In this document: piece after piece, positions 9,319 to 17,824 of the stretch
Position numbering within the stretch: position 1 is the first letter of the stretch
Layout: each line of letters starts with the position of its first letter
Made by a program: the position numbers and the translations under genes
The notes under the pieces: model-generated
What the model saw: only the letters and a program-made list of their open reading frames with translations
Database searches by the model: none
What the model was told of the DNA's origin: nothing
Assembly: GCA_903893745.1 (NCBI GenBank)
Contig: CAITNF010000015.1
Coordinates: 1-64,000 of the forward strand
DNA: 64,000 nucleotides
From: an uncultured Actinomycetes bacterium
GTDB lineage: Bacteria; Actinomycetota; Acidimicrobiia; Acidimicrobiales; RAAP-2
Direction of reading: 5' to 3'

Positions 9319-11039
9319 GACTCCTCGCGCAATACCACGTAGCGATACGCTGGCGACGAAGCGAGTAACGACGAGTGTGTGCCTTGGGCACTGACGCGAC
9401 CGTCCTCGACTAAGTAGACCAGGTCCATTTGTTCGAGCAAGAGTGGGCTGGTCGTAGCGACGAGTGTGGTGCGACCACTTCGAACCTCGCGAAGTCGCTG
9501 GGCAATGCGACCTTCGGTATGGGCATCAACGGCCGACGTTGGCTCGACCAAAATTAGGACGTCAGATTGAGTTAAGAGTGCGCGCGCCAACGTCAGACGC
9601 TGGCGCTGTCCACCCGAAAAGCTACGCCCACGCTCTTCAATGGTGGCGTCGAGCCCGTCGTCGAGCCCATCGAGTACGTCCAGGGCGCTCACGGCATAGA
9701 GGGCCTTCAAAATGCGCTCGTCGGTGTTGGGCCCGTGGGGAATGAGCTCGTGACGCAGTTCGCCCGAAAAGAGCCGTGGCTCAATGTCACTCACCACGAT
9801 GTGCTCGCGGGTCTCGGTGACCGAAAAATTTGAAAGCGCGTGGCCATTAATCAACACCCCGTCAACGTCGGGTACGAATCGGCCGAGTCGGTCGCAGATC
9901 GCCACCGCGTCGGCGGGTGTTTCAGTCACCAGAGCTACTAATTGGCCCCGCCGCAGCGCGAGCCCGCTTCGTTGGTCCTCGAGAGTGTCGAGTTGCTCGG
10001 GCCACGTATCGGGCCGGACCGGTTCGGCCACGAGCGGCGTGACGTTTAAAATTCGAAGGACTCGCCCCGCGCCGACGTAGCCTCGAGTTGTGGAGATGAA
10101 GTACTCAATCGCGGTGCGAAGTGGCGTCGTAAGGAACGTCGCGTAACCAAAGAACGCCACGAGTTGTCCAACCTGCAGCGTGCCCCGCATTACGTCGCGG
10201 GTACCCAGATAGGTCACCATCCCCGTCAGAATCGCTGGCAGAATGATCTGTCCCGACTCGAGACCGGCCTGGGGCGTGGCGACGCGATTACCCGCGCGCT
10301 GGACGCGACCACTCTGCTGGCGGTAGTTCTGCAAGAAGACCTCTTCACCCCCCACACCTCGGAGAATTCGAAGTCCGGCGACGGTATCGGATCCGAGCGC
10401 GGCGAGTCGTCCCGCGGTCTCGCGTTGGGCAGCTTGGGCCGCGTGCAGCGGACGCATGAGCGGTGTCGTCAGCGACGCCAAAATTGGCACGCCCAGGAGC
10501 ACGATGAGTCCGAGCTCTACTGACGTCGAGAGCAAAATTACCGAGACCACGACCCAGGCAATGATGGCGCCAATGAAACGCGCCAACACGTCAAAGGCTC
10601 CGCCAATACGCATGGCGTCAGCAGCAACGGTGTTGACAATGTCACCCGCGGGTATTTCGTCAGTCAGAGCCGTGCCGCTCTTGGCGACGTGTCGTCCAAT
10701 AAGTTGAATCGTGCGGTAGGTGGCGTTCATCCAGTTGGTGACGGCCAATTGGTGGCGTAGCGCTCCACAGAGCGCTTGGAAGAGCCCCAGGCCAATAACG
10801 ACCGCGACCCAGAGATAGAGCTCCTTCGCGTTGCGCTGGGCAACGCCGTGGTCCAGCGCGGCACCCACCGCCGCCCACAGGAGTGCCTGGCTCACCATCC
10901 AGCCAATGCCAAAGAGCGCGTTGAGCGAGAGCGTGCCGAGTTGCTGGCGGGCGAGCCAGATGAGGAACCGTAATGGCGAGCGGCGGTCGGCTACGCCCGG
11001 ATCCGCGGCGGGCAGCTCACGGTAGGGCAGGTGTAGCAC
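9315..11039 (-). CDS. ABC exporter half-transporter with degenerate nucleotide-binding domain
   Basis: A 574-residue TMD-NBD half-transporter, first in the pair. The signature FSGGQRQ (474-480) is intact, but the Walker A region reads LVTETPADAV (370-379) with no P-loop Gly-Lys-Ser/Thr. Walker B reads LILVEPTSAVD with Val in place of Asp, and the H-loop His is replaced by Thr (LVATTSP, about 527-532). It therefore probably cannot hydrolyse ATP in its own site but donates a signature motif to the partner's Walker A. The frame is clean and the membrane part intact, so it is not a pseudogene. It lies just downstream of rnpB on the same strand. Confidence 0.88.
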   Translation of the reverse strand: MLHLPYRELPAADPGVADRRSPLRFLIWLARQQLGTLSLNALFGIGWMVSQALLWAAVGAALDHGVAQRNAKELYLWVAVVIGLGLFQALCGALRHQLAVTNWMNATYRTIQLIGRHVAKSGTALTDEIPAGDIVNTVAADAMRIGGAFDVLARFIGAIIAWVVVSVILLSTSVELGLIVLLGVPILASLTTPLMRPLHAAQAAQRETAGRLAALGSDTVAGLRILRGVGGEEVFLQNYRQQSGRVQRAGNRVATPQAGLESGQIILPAILTGMVTYLGTRDVMRGTLQVGQLVAFFGYATFLTTPLRTAIEYFISTTRGYVGAGRVLRILNVTPLVAEPVRPDTWPEQLDTLEDQRSGLALRRGQLVALVTETPADAVAICDRLGRFVPDVDGVLINGHALSNFSVTETREHIVVSDIEPRLFSGELRHELIPHGPNTDERILKALYAVSALDVLDGLDDGLDATIEERGRSFSGGQRQRLTLARALLTQSDVLILVEPTSAVDAHTEGRIAQRLREVRSGRTTLVATTSPLLLEQMDLVYLVEDGRVSAQGTHSSLLASSPAYRYVVLREES

Positions 11040-11061
11040 GAGGACACTTTCTAATCGAAGG

Positions 11062-11432
<371 letters not shown>

Positions 11433-11506
11433 TATCTAGTCTGACACAGCCCGCGGCCCACTTCAAGAGCCACCGCCAGGTCACGGGCGGAGGGTAGCCT
11501 CGCCTC

Positions 11507-12778
11507 GTGACGAACTCAATGGAGCCATCTTCCGAGACCATTCTGGAGGTGGGTGCTTTTTACGAACTCCTGACGGCCCAATTGGAATCGGCCTACGGAC
11601 GGCGTCACCCGCTATGGATTCGCGGCGAAGTCGCCAAGGTCTACGAAAAGTCGCACCTGTACCTCGACTTAGTTGACGCCGGTTCTACGGCCTCTGACTC
11701 GAAGCGCCCGGTACTCAATGCCCATAGTTGGGCGTCGCAGTGGGCCGTCTTGAAGCGGCGTCTAACGGCCGATGGCGTGACCCTCACGGCTGGCACCGTT
11801 GTCAACGTCTTTGGCTACGTCGATCTCTACGCACCGCGAGGCACCATTGGTTTTACGGTGACCGAAATCGACGTTGCCGGTCTCTTGGGCGACGTGGCGC
11901 GTCGTCGACAAGAGTTAATTAGTCGCTTGCAGAGCGAAGGCCTCCTGGACGCGAATCGTCAGCGCCCGGTGCCCTCGGTGCCGCTACGAATTGGTTTAGT
12001 GGCCAGTCCTAAGACCGAGGGCTTTAATGACTTCACGGGACAACTACTGAACTCCGGATTTGGCTTCGTCATCTCGTTAGTCACGACTGCGGTGCAGGGC
12101 GACGCGGCACCCGACCAGATTGTCGCGGCCCTCGCCGCACTGGACGCGTCCGACGTCGACGCAATCTGTCTGGTGCGAGGTGGAGGTTCGAAGGGCGATC
12201 TCGCGTGCTTTGACGACGAACGAGTGGCCCGGGCCATTGCGAAGTGCGTGAAGCCGGTCTTTACCGGTATTGGTCACACCGGCGACGAGTCGGTCGCGGA
12301 CCTCATGGCGCACACGCGAGCAATTACGCCTACCAAACTGGGTGAAGACCTCGTGAGTTTGGTAGCGGGATGGCGCGCCCGACGACTGGTACTGCCGGCT
12401 CGACGAGTAGCCCAGGCGAGTAGTGCCCTATTAGACGAAGCAACGGTGTACGCCGGCGAACGTCGCCGAACCATGATCTTTGCGGTACGCGACCGACTCC
12501 GAGGTGAGCACCGTCAGCTGGGCTCAACTCGCCAGCGCTTAGACATTCAAGCAAGTTACGTGGTCGCGAGCGCCACCCAGCAGTTATTGAGTGCTCGTCA
12601 ACTGCTCGCCGCCTACGATCCCACTCGGCGCTTGGCGCAAGGGTGGGCCCTCGTTACCGGGGCTGGCGGCGAGGTCGTACGGTCGCTGGCGGGAGTGCGT
12701 CAAGGTGAAGTGGTGCGGGTGCGGGTCAGCGATGGTTCGTTCCAAGCCCTAGTAGAAGAGAAGAATGGAGCATCATGA
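11507..12778 (+). CDS. xseA: Exodeoxyribonuclease VII large subunit
   Basis: Catalytic subunit of the ExoVII single-strand DNA exonuclease. The N-terminal OB-fold (about 10-115) has 'WIRGEVAKVYEKSHLYLDLVD' and the central catalytic domain carries 'RIGLVASPKTEGFNDF', 'ICLVRGGGSKGDLACFDDERVARAI' and 'PVFTGIGHTGDESVADLMAHTRAITPT', the family hallmarks. The C-terminal helix is followed by 'YDPTRRLAQGWALVTGAGGEVV'. The start is GTG 11507. The stop overlaps the xseB start (ATGA), the usual coupling that keeps the large subunit bound by several small subunits. Confidence 0.95.
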   Translation: MTNSMEPSSETILEVGAFYELLTAQLESAYGRRHPLWIRGEVAKVYEKSHLYLDLVDAGSTASDSKRPVLNAHSWASQWAVLKRRLTADGVTLTAGTVVNVFGYVDLYAPRGTIGFTVTEIDVAGLLGDVARRRQELISRLQSEGLLDANRQRPVPSVPLRIGLVASPKTEGFNDFTGQLLNSGFGFVISLVTTAVQGDAAPDQIVAALAALDASDVDAICLVRGGGSKGDLACFDDERVARAIAKCVKPVFTGIGHTGDESVADLMAHTRAITPTKLGEDLVSLVAGWRARRLVLPARRVAQASSALLDEATVYAGERRRTMIFAVRDRLRGEHRQLGSTRQRLDIQASYVVASATQQLLSARQLLAAYDPTRRLAQGWALVTGAGGEVVRSLAGVRQGEVVRVRVSDGSFQALVEEKNGAS

Positions 12779-12987
12779 GCAAAGTCGGTAACTGGGACGA
12801 AGCGGCTGATGAATTGAATGGCATCGTGGCCTCCTTTGACGAGGGTGAGGTCTCGGTCGACGACCTCTTTACCAAGTTGGAACGAGCCATCGTCATCATC
12901 GAGGCCCTCGAAGAGCGACTCGACGCGACCAAAGCCAAAGTAGAGGAGCTCGCTCCGCGTCTCGCGCGTCTCGCCGACGATGAGTGA
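12775..12987 (+). CDS. xseB: Exodeoxyribonuclease VII small subunit
   Basis: A 70-residue acidic helical protein with the XseB pattern: 'WDEAADELNGIVASFDEGEVSVDDLFTKLERA' then a coiled-coil second helix ending in Leu and acidic residues. Several copies coat the XseA C-terminal helix. It overlaps xseA by 4 bp upstream and the next hydrolase gene by 8 bp downstream, so all three are probably one transcript. The length matches the family (60-80 aa). Confidence 0.93.
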   Translation: MSKVGNWDEAADELNGIVASFDEGEVSVDDLFTKLERAIVIIEALEERLDATKAKVEELAPRLARLADDE

Positions 12988-13690
12988 TCGACTCTATTTT
13001 CGCCAGCTCCTGGCCGGGCGCGACTTTGCGGTCGGTGACCCCGTGGCCACCCAGATGGTCAACTTCGTCTACGTCGTGGGCGACCGGGTCAGTGGCGACG
13101 CCGTACTGATTGATCCCGCGCACCGGCCCAGCGAACTAGTCGAGCTGGTCGAGAACGATGGTCTGCGAGTGACGGGCGTACTCGCGACGCACTACCACGC
13201 CGATCACGTGGGTGGCTCGCTCGGTCGTTACCCCATTGACGGAATTGCCGAACTGCTGCGTGACGAGGACGTTCCCGTACACGTGCAGGCCGACGAAGTG
13301 GAGTGGGTGACCAAAGGTACCGGTGTGGGCCCCGACGCGCTCGTAGCGCATCAATCGGGTGACGTCGTGCGAGTTGGCGAAATTGCCATCACGTTGGTGC
13401 ACACGCCAGGCCACACGCCCGGCAGTCAGTGTCTGCTCGTGGAGGGAAGGATGCTAAGTGGCGATACGTTGTTTTTAGAGGGCTGTGGGCGAACCGATCT
13501 TCCCGGTTCTGATCCCGACGAGATGTACCGCACCCTTAGTCAGCGACTGGCCAAGATTAGTGACGACACCGTGCTGTTTCCTGGTCACCAGTACGCCGCG
13601 GCGCCGAGTGCCGCGATGGGCAACGTGCGCCAGACCAACTACGTCCTCGCACCGTCGAGCGCGCAGCAGTGGCTCGCTCGGTTCGCCTGA
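12980..13690 (+). CDS. Metallo-beta-lactamase-fold hydrolase (glyoxalase II-like)
   Basis: A 236-residue MBL-fold enzyme with the zinc motif THYHADHVGG (about residues 70-79), a second His in 'VHTPGHTPGSQC', the Asp ligand in 'LSGDTLFLEGCGRTDLPG', and a final His in 'LFPGHQYA'. The GCGRTDLPG element is common in glyoxalase II-like and persulfide-dioxygenase-like hydrolases that act on thioesters or glutathione/mycothiol conjugates. The exact substrate cannot be told. It starts at ATG 12980 inside xseB, and its TGA overlaps the next gene's ATG (13690), so translation is coupled on both sides. Confidence 0.85.
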   Translation: MSDRLYFRQLLAGRDFAVGDPVATQMVNFVYVVGDRVSGDAVLIDPAHRPSELVELVENDGLRVTGVLATHYHADHVGGSLGRYPIDGIAELLRDEDVPVHVQADEVEWVTKGTGVGPDALVAHQSGDVVRVGEIAITLVHTPGHTPGSQCLLVEGRMLSGDTLFLEGCGRTDLPGSDPDEMYRTLSQRLAKISDDTVLFPGHQYAAAPSAAMGNVRQTNYVLAPSSAQQWLARFA

Positions 13691-14925
13691 TGGATCTGCT
13701 TTCTGGTGACGACCACGTCATTGTCGTTGGCGCCGGACTCGCGGGCTGGCGGTTCGTTGAAGCACTTCGTCGAGACGGCTACGAGGGTGCGCTCACCCTT
13801 ATTGGCAACGAAGTCCACCTTCCGTACGACCGACCGCCACTGTCCAAGCAAGTGCTCTCGGGCAAGTGGGAGCCCGACCAAACGGCGCTGGCCACGGACG
13901 AACTGGTTAGTTCGCTAGAGGTCACTACGCACCTGGGCGTGGCGGCACAACAGCTCGACGTCGCCACCACCACCGTACGACTCGACAACGGCACGTCGGT
14001 GGCGGGCACGCGCGTCGTACTCGCCACTGGTACTCGCGCTCGACAGCTGCCACTGAGTGCCGCCAGCTCGCTGCACACGTTGCGTAGCCGTGACGATGTC
14101 GTACGACTGACGAACCGACTCAACACGCTCGCCGAGGGCGACCCGGTCGTCGTGATTGGCGGGGGCTTTATTGGAGCCGAAGCGGCTACCGCCCTTGCGG
14201 CGCGCGGTCTGCGCCCCATAATTCTTGAGGCGGCCGAACGTCCACTCCTTAACGTCGTCGGACCTTCGGTGTCGACGTGGCTCGAGGGTCTGGCCCCCGC
14301 GGCGCGAATCGAACTGCGAACAAGTCAACAGATCACTGACGTGCTCGCGAACGATAATGGTTTTGTTGTGCACTTCGAAAGTGGCGACACGCTGGTCGCG
14401 CCGCTGGTCGTGCTAAGTGTGGGGGCGAGCGCGAACATCGAGTGGCTGGCCACTTCAGGATTGACCATTGACAACGGGGTTGTCGTGAACACCGATCTAG
14501 TCGCTAACGAGAGCAATGGCGCCATTGGCGCCATTGGCGACGTCGCATGTTTTGAGTGGCAGAGCGTAGTGGGCACGGAGTTGGTGCGTATCGAACACTG
14601 GCAGACCGCCAACGATCACGCGGCGCACTTGGCGAAGTTTTGGACGACGGGTGAACAGTCCACTTCACTCATGATTCCCTACTTCTGGTCCGATCAGTAC
14701 GGAAAGAAGATTCAGATGTTGGGCCATCCGCGGCCTAGTGACGACGTGACCTTGGTAAATGGTTCACTCGACGACGCCAAGTGGACCGCACTCTTTAGTC
14801 GTGACGGTGTGGTCAACGGCGTCATTGCGTTGAGCCAACCACGTGCGCTGATGCTGTCTCGTCCACTCTTGGAACACGTTACGACTCTCAAGAGTGCACT
14901 CGAGCTCGCGCCGTGGGGTAACTAG
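13690..14925 (+). CDS. FAD/NAD(P)-dependent oxidoreductase, ferredoxin-reductase type
   Basis: A 411-residue flavoprotein. The N-terminal FAD fold has 'VIVVGAGLAGWRFVEALR' and 'LPYDRPPLSK', and the NAD(P) fold has 'VVVIGGGFIGAEAATALAARG'. 'GAIGAIGDVACF' is the second FAD contact. The 'RIEHWQTANDHA' segment plus the last 80 residues match the reductase C-terminal domain of ferredoxin or rubredoxin reductases of P450 and dioxygenase systems. ATG 13690 overlaps the preceding stop (TGATG) and was preferred over an upstream in-frame GTG at 13669. No ferredoxin or P450 gene is nearby, so the partner is unknown. It converges on glpK with stop codons sharing 4 bp. Confidence 0.88.
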   Translation: MDLLSGDDHVIVVGAGLAGWRFVEALRRDGYEGALTLIGNEVHLPYDRPPLSKQVLSGKWEPDQTALATDELVSSLEVTTHLGVAAQQLDVATTTVRLDNGTSVAGTRVVLATGTRARQLPLSAASSLHTLRSRDDVVRLTNRLNTLAEGDPVVVIGGGFIGAEAATALAARGLRPIILEAAERPLLNVVGPSVSTWLEGLAPAARIELRTSQQITDVLANDNGFVVHFESGDTLVAPLVVLSVGASANIEWLATSGLTIDNGVVVNTDLVANESNGAIGAIGDVACFEWQSVVGTELVRIEHWQTANDHAAHLAKFWTTGEQSTSLMIPYFWSDQYGKKIQMLGHPRPSDDVTLVNGSLDDAKWTALFSRDGVVNGVIALSQPRALMLSRPLLEHVTTLKSALELAPWGN

Positions 14926-16370
14926 AAGGCGACGGTACTCAGCTCGGGAATAGTTTTTGCTACCCGAGCAATTGTGGTGGCCCACTGTGTCCGACTCGTT
15001 AACTGCTCATCGGATGTCAACTGTGGTGTGAACACCTGGGCGGGCGACCAGAGTGACTCGACGTCATCGAGGCTGAGGTAGTGCGCACTGACCAAAGCCA
15101 TGAGTCCGGCACCACGGGTGGTGGCTTCGCGCTCGGACGATACAGCAATGCGCCGGCCCGACGCGTTGGCGAGGCTCTGGACAAAAAATGAATTAGCCGT
15201 CATGCCACCGTCGACGCGCACTTCGTCAATGGTCTCGCCGGTCTCGAGTTCGACCGCCTCAATAAGGTCGGTGCCACGCTGGGCAATACCCTCGAGCACG
15301 GCGCGTACGAGATGTGCCTTCGTGGTGCCGCGCGTGATACCGAAGAATCCACCGCGGGCACCAAAGTCCCAGTGTGGGGTACCCAGCCCCGAGAGGGCGG
15401 GGACGAACGAGACTCCCTCGCTGGAGTCCACGGATAACGCGAGCGCTTCGCACTCGCTGGCGTCACTAATGAGTCCTAGATCGTCGCGCAGCCACTCGAT
15501 ACACGATCCGGCCGACAGCACAATGCCCTCGAGCCCCCAGGTGGTGACGTTGTCGCGGCTGTAGGCCACGATAGGAAAACATCCCGAGTCGAGTCGCGTC
15601 ATGGCTTCGGGCGTTTCAACGCCGCGCACCATATCGAGCATGGCTCCGGTGCCAAACGTGATCTTGGCGCCCCGTCGAAGACACGACTGTCCAAAGAGTG
15701 ACGCTGGCTGGTCCCCAATGAGTGCCGTGATGCGCGGTGAACCTTCGAGCGCCGTGGCTGGACCAATATCGTTCATCGTGTCAACAATCTGGGGCATCAT
15801 GGCGACGTCGAGATTGAGCAGATCCACAACGCGCGAGTCCCAGTTGAGCTCGAGGTCCACCAGACCAGTGACTCCCGCATTGGAGCGGTCGGTGACGTGG
15901 GCGGCGCCCTCCGTCAGTGCCCAAACGACCCACGTGTCAATGGTGGCGAAGCGAAGTTCGCTCGCGGCACGCCCCGAATGCTGGACCAGCCACTGCGCCT
16001 TCGTCGCGGACTGGTTAGGCGCGAGGCGAAGTCCCTCACCTTGCAATACGAGACAGTCGATGACGGTACGCAAATCCTGCCAGCCCAGAGCCGGTCCCAC
16101 GGGAGCGCTGGTCAGTGGATCAAAGAGCACGGTCGTGGCTCGTTGATTGGTGATACCAACCACCTCGCAGGGTCCCGCCTCGGCGAGGGTGGCCTGGGCT
16201 AGTTCGAACACCAGACTCACAATCTCGTTGGCGTCCAGTTCGACCTCGCCCGGTTGGGGGGTGCGTACGGTAAGCCGTCGCTGGTGTACGTGGTCGACGG
16301 TCCCGTTGACGTCCACGGTTGCGGTGCGAACCGAAGTGGTGCCAATGTCAATCGCGAGGGCTCTCACCAC
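14922..16370 (-). CDS. glpK: Glycerol kinase (FGGY family)
   Basis: Phosphorylates glycerol to sn-glycerol-3-phosphate. The 482-residue protein has the FGGY N-terminus 'ALAIDIGTTSVRTATVD', 'VVGITNQRATTVLFD', 'GWQDLRT', 'ALIGDQPASLFGQ', 'ITFGTGAMLDM' and 'RVDGGMTANSFFVQSLA'. It lies last in a reverse-strand operon with an ADPS-like flavoprotein (7-bp overlap) and glpD. 'TFGTGAMLDMV' is where typical GlpK has TYGTGCF, so it is a somewhat divergent member and another polyol substrate is not excluded. Context with glpD makes glycerol most likely. Confidence 0.85.
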   Translation of the reverse strand: MVRALAIDIGTTSVRTATVDVNGTVDHVHQRRLTVRTPQPGEVELDANEIVSLVFELAQATLAEAGPCEVVGITNQRATTVLFDPLTSAPVGPALGWQDLRTVIDCLVLQGEGLRLAPNQSATKAQWLVQHSGRAASELRFATIDTWVVWALTEGAAHVTDRSNAGVTGLVDLELNWDSRVVDLLNLDVAMMPQIVDTMNDIGPATALEGSPRITALIGDQPASLFGQSCLRRGAKITFGTGAMLDMVRGVETPEAMTRLDSGCFPIVAYSRDNVTTWGLEGIVLSAGSCIEWLRDDLGLISDASECEALALSVDSSEGVSFVPALSGLGTPHWDFGARGGFFGITRGTTKAHLVRAVLEGIAQRGTDLIEAVELETGETIDEVRVDGGMTANSFFVQSLANASGRRIAVSSEREATTRGAGLMALVSAHYLSLDDVESLWSPAQVFTPQLTSDEQLTSRTQWATTIARVAKTIPELSTVAF

Positions 16371-17815
16371 GGGTCACCGCCGATGCCGAGGACGCCGGGG
16401 TTTAAGAGATTGTCAGGGTCGAGCGCCACCTTGAGCGTCACGAGTACGTCAAAAGCACTTCCGAGGGCCTCAGCGACAAAACGGGCCCGATTACGGCCAA
16501 CTCCGTGGTGGTGGCTCAGCGCGCCGCCCATCGCCAGCACGGTTCGCGTCGCGACGTCCCACGCCTGGCGGTAGTAGGCCGTGGCGTCGTGCTCGGGTCG
16601 TCCCGCAAAGGTGAAGTAGAGACAGGCGCCGTCGAGGTAGGCGTGCGACTGGTGTACCGAAACCATCAGAGTCTCGGGTAGTTCGCGCACGGCCGCGCAC
16701 ACCCGTTGTTCCATGAGCGCCAGTATTGACCACGAACCAGCGACCTCAATAGTGTCCACGACCACACCGTGCTCCCACAGTGGTGCGAGCGCGCCGACGT
16801 CGTTACGGTGATCGAGCCACGTCTGGACGCAGCCCACATCGAGTGGCGTGCCCGCGGCACATTCGGCGAGAACGATTTCCATCTGCGGGCCCACCAGCAA
16901 CTCGTCACCTTCATCGAGCACGACCAGAACATTGGTTTCGAGTTCGAAAATTCGCTTCGATTCAGTGACGTCATAGAGTCGAAGGACCGCGGGGCGAGCG
17001 CCGCGTTGCATGATGCGCCGACAGGCTTCGAGGCCCTCGCTCAGCGACGAAAAGCCGTAGGCGGCACGTTGCTCGCGAGCGGGCAGTCGTTGCAAGCAGA
17101 GCGTCGCGCTGGTAATGACGCCGAGCGCGCCTTCGCAACCTACGAACAGTTGCACTAAGTCGGGTCCCACGGCCTGTCGGGGTGCTCGTCCGCCCAGTGA
17201 CACCACTGCACCACTGGCGAGCACGACCGTGAGACCGCGCACGATGTCCTCGATTTTGCCGTAGCGATTCGAGTATTGGCCCGCACCACGACAGGCCAGC
17301 CAACCTCCCACGGTGGCTAACTCGAAGGATTGGGGAAAATGTCCGACGGTCCAGCCGAGTGGCCGAAGCACTGCTTCGAGGTCGGGGCCAAAGACCCCGG
17401 CTTCGACCTCGACCGTACCCGCCACCTCATCAATTCCAATAATTTTGTTGAGCGCGGTCAGGTCCATGGCAATCGCCCCGTCGATGGCTACTGCACCACC
17501 GACGACACCGGAACGGCCACCTTGGGCTGTCACCGAACGACGGTGACGCGCAGCGAGCTGGAGCACCGTCGCGACGTCAGCTGGGGTGCGGGGCCGCACC
17601 ACCACGCCGGGCCAGTGAGGCACTTCACCGCGCGCAACCTGGCCAATGGAGAGTGGCCACCAGTCACGCCCGTGATCGGCTCGCGTGCGACTATCGGTGA
17701 GCACCTCAACGCCGGCCCCAGCGAGTGCGTCCAGTAGCTCATCGGACACGAGGTCGGGAGCGAGCGCGTCGAAAGTCTCGCCGGGGTACTCGTTGGGCAT
17801 GGAGGGACGGGTCAT
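16364..17815 (-). CDS. FAD-binding oxidase of alkyl-DHAP-synthase type
   Basis: A 483-residue PCMH-type flavoprotein. The FAD domain has 'WPGVVVRPRTPADVATVLQLAARHRRSVTAQGGRSGVVGG' (split here into its recognisable parts: a VxPxT strand and a GGRS/GVxGG loop). Then come 'GWTVGHFPQSFELATVGGWLACRGAGQYSNRYGKIEDIV', typical of alkyldihydroxyacetonephosphate synthase relatives, and the late His-rich motif 'LSHHHGVGRNR'. ADPS exchanges an acyl for an alkyl chain on DHAP to start ether-lipid synthesis, while other relatives are 2-hydroxyacid oxidases. Position between glpD and glpK ties it to glycerol-phosphate or DHAP. Substrate remains inference. Confidence 0.78.
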   Translation of the reverse strand: MTRPSMPNEYPGETFDALAPDLVSDELLDALAGAGVEVLTDSRTRADHGRDWWPLSIGQVARGEVPHWPGVVVRPRTPADVATVLQLAARHRRSVTAQGGRSGVVGGAVAIDGAIAMDLTALNKIIGIDEVAGTVEVEAGVFGPDLEAVLRPLGWTVGHFPQSFELATVGGWLACRGAGQYSNRYGKIEDIVRGLTVVLASGAVVSLGGRAPRQAVGPDLVQLFVGCEGALGVITSATLCLQRLPAREQRAAYGFSSLSEGLEACRRIMQRGARPAVLRLYDVTESKRIFELETNVLVVLDEGDELLVGPQMEIVLAECAAGTPLDVGCVQTWLDHRNDVGALAPLWEHGVVVDTIEVAGSWSILALMEQRVCAAVRELPETLMVSVHQSHAYLDGACLYFTFAGRPEHDATAYYRQAWDVATRTVLAMGGALSHHHGVGRNRARFVAEALGSAFDVLVTLKVALDPDNLLNPGVLGIGGDPW

Positions 17816-17824
17816 GCTCGCACT

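Noticed and set aside
13779..14373. Two open frames of about 150 codons on the minus strand
   Set aside because: They overlap the ferredoxin-reductase-like gene with clear FAD and NAD motifs; neither resembles a protein family.
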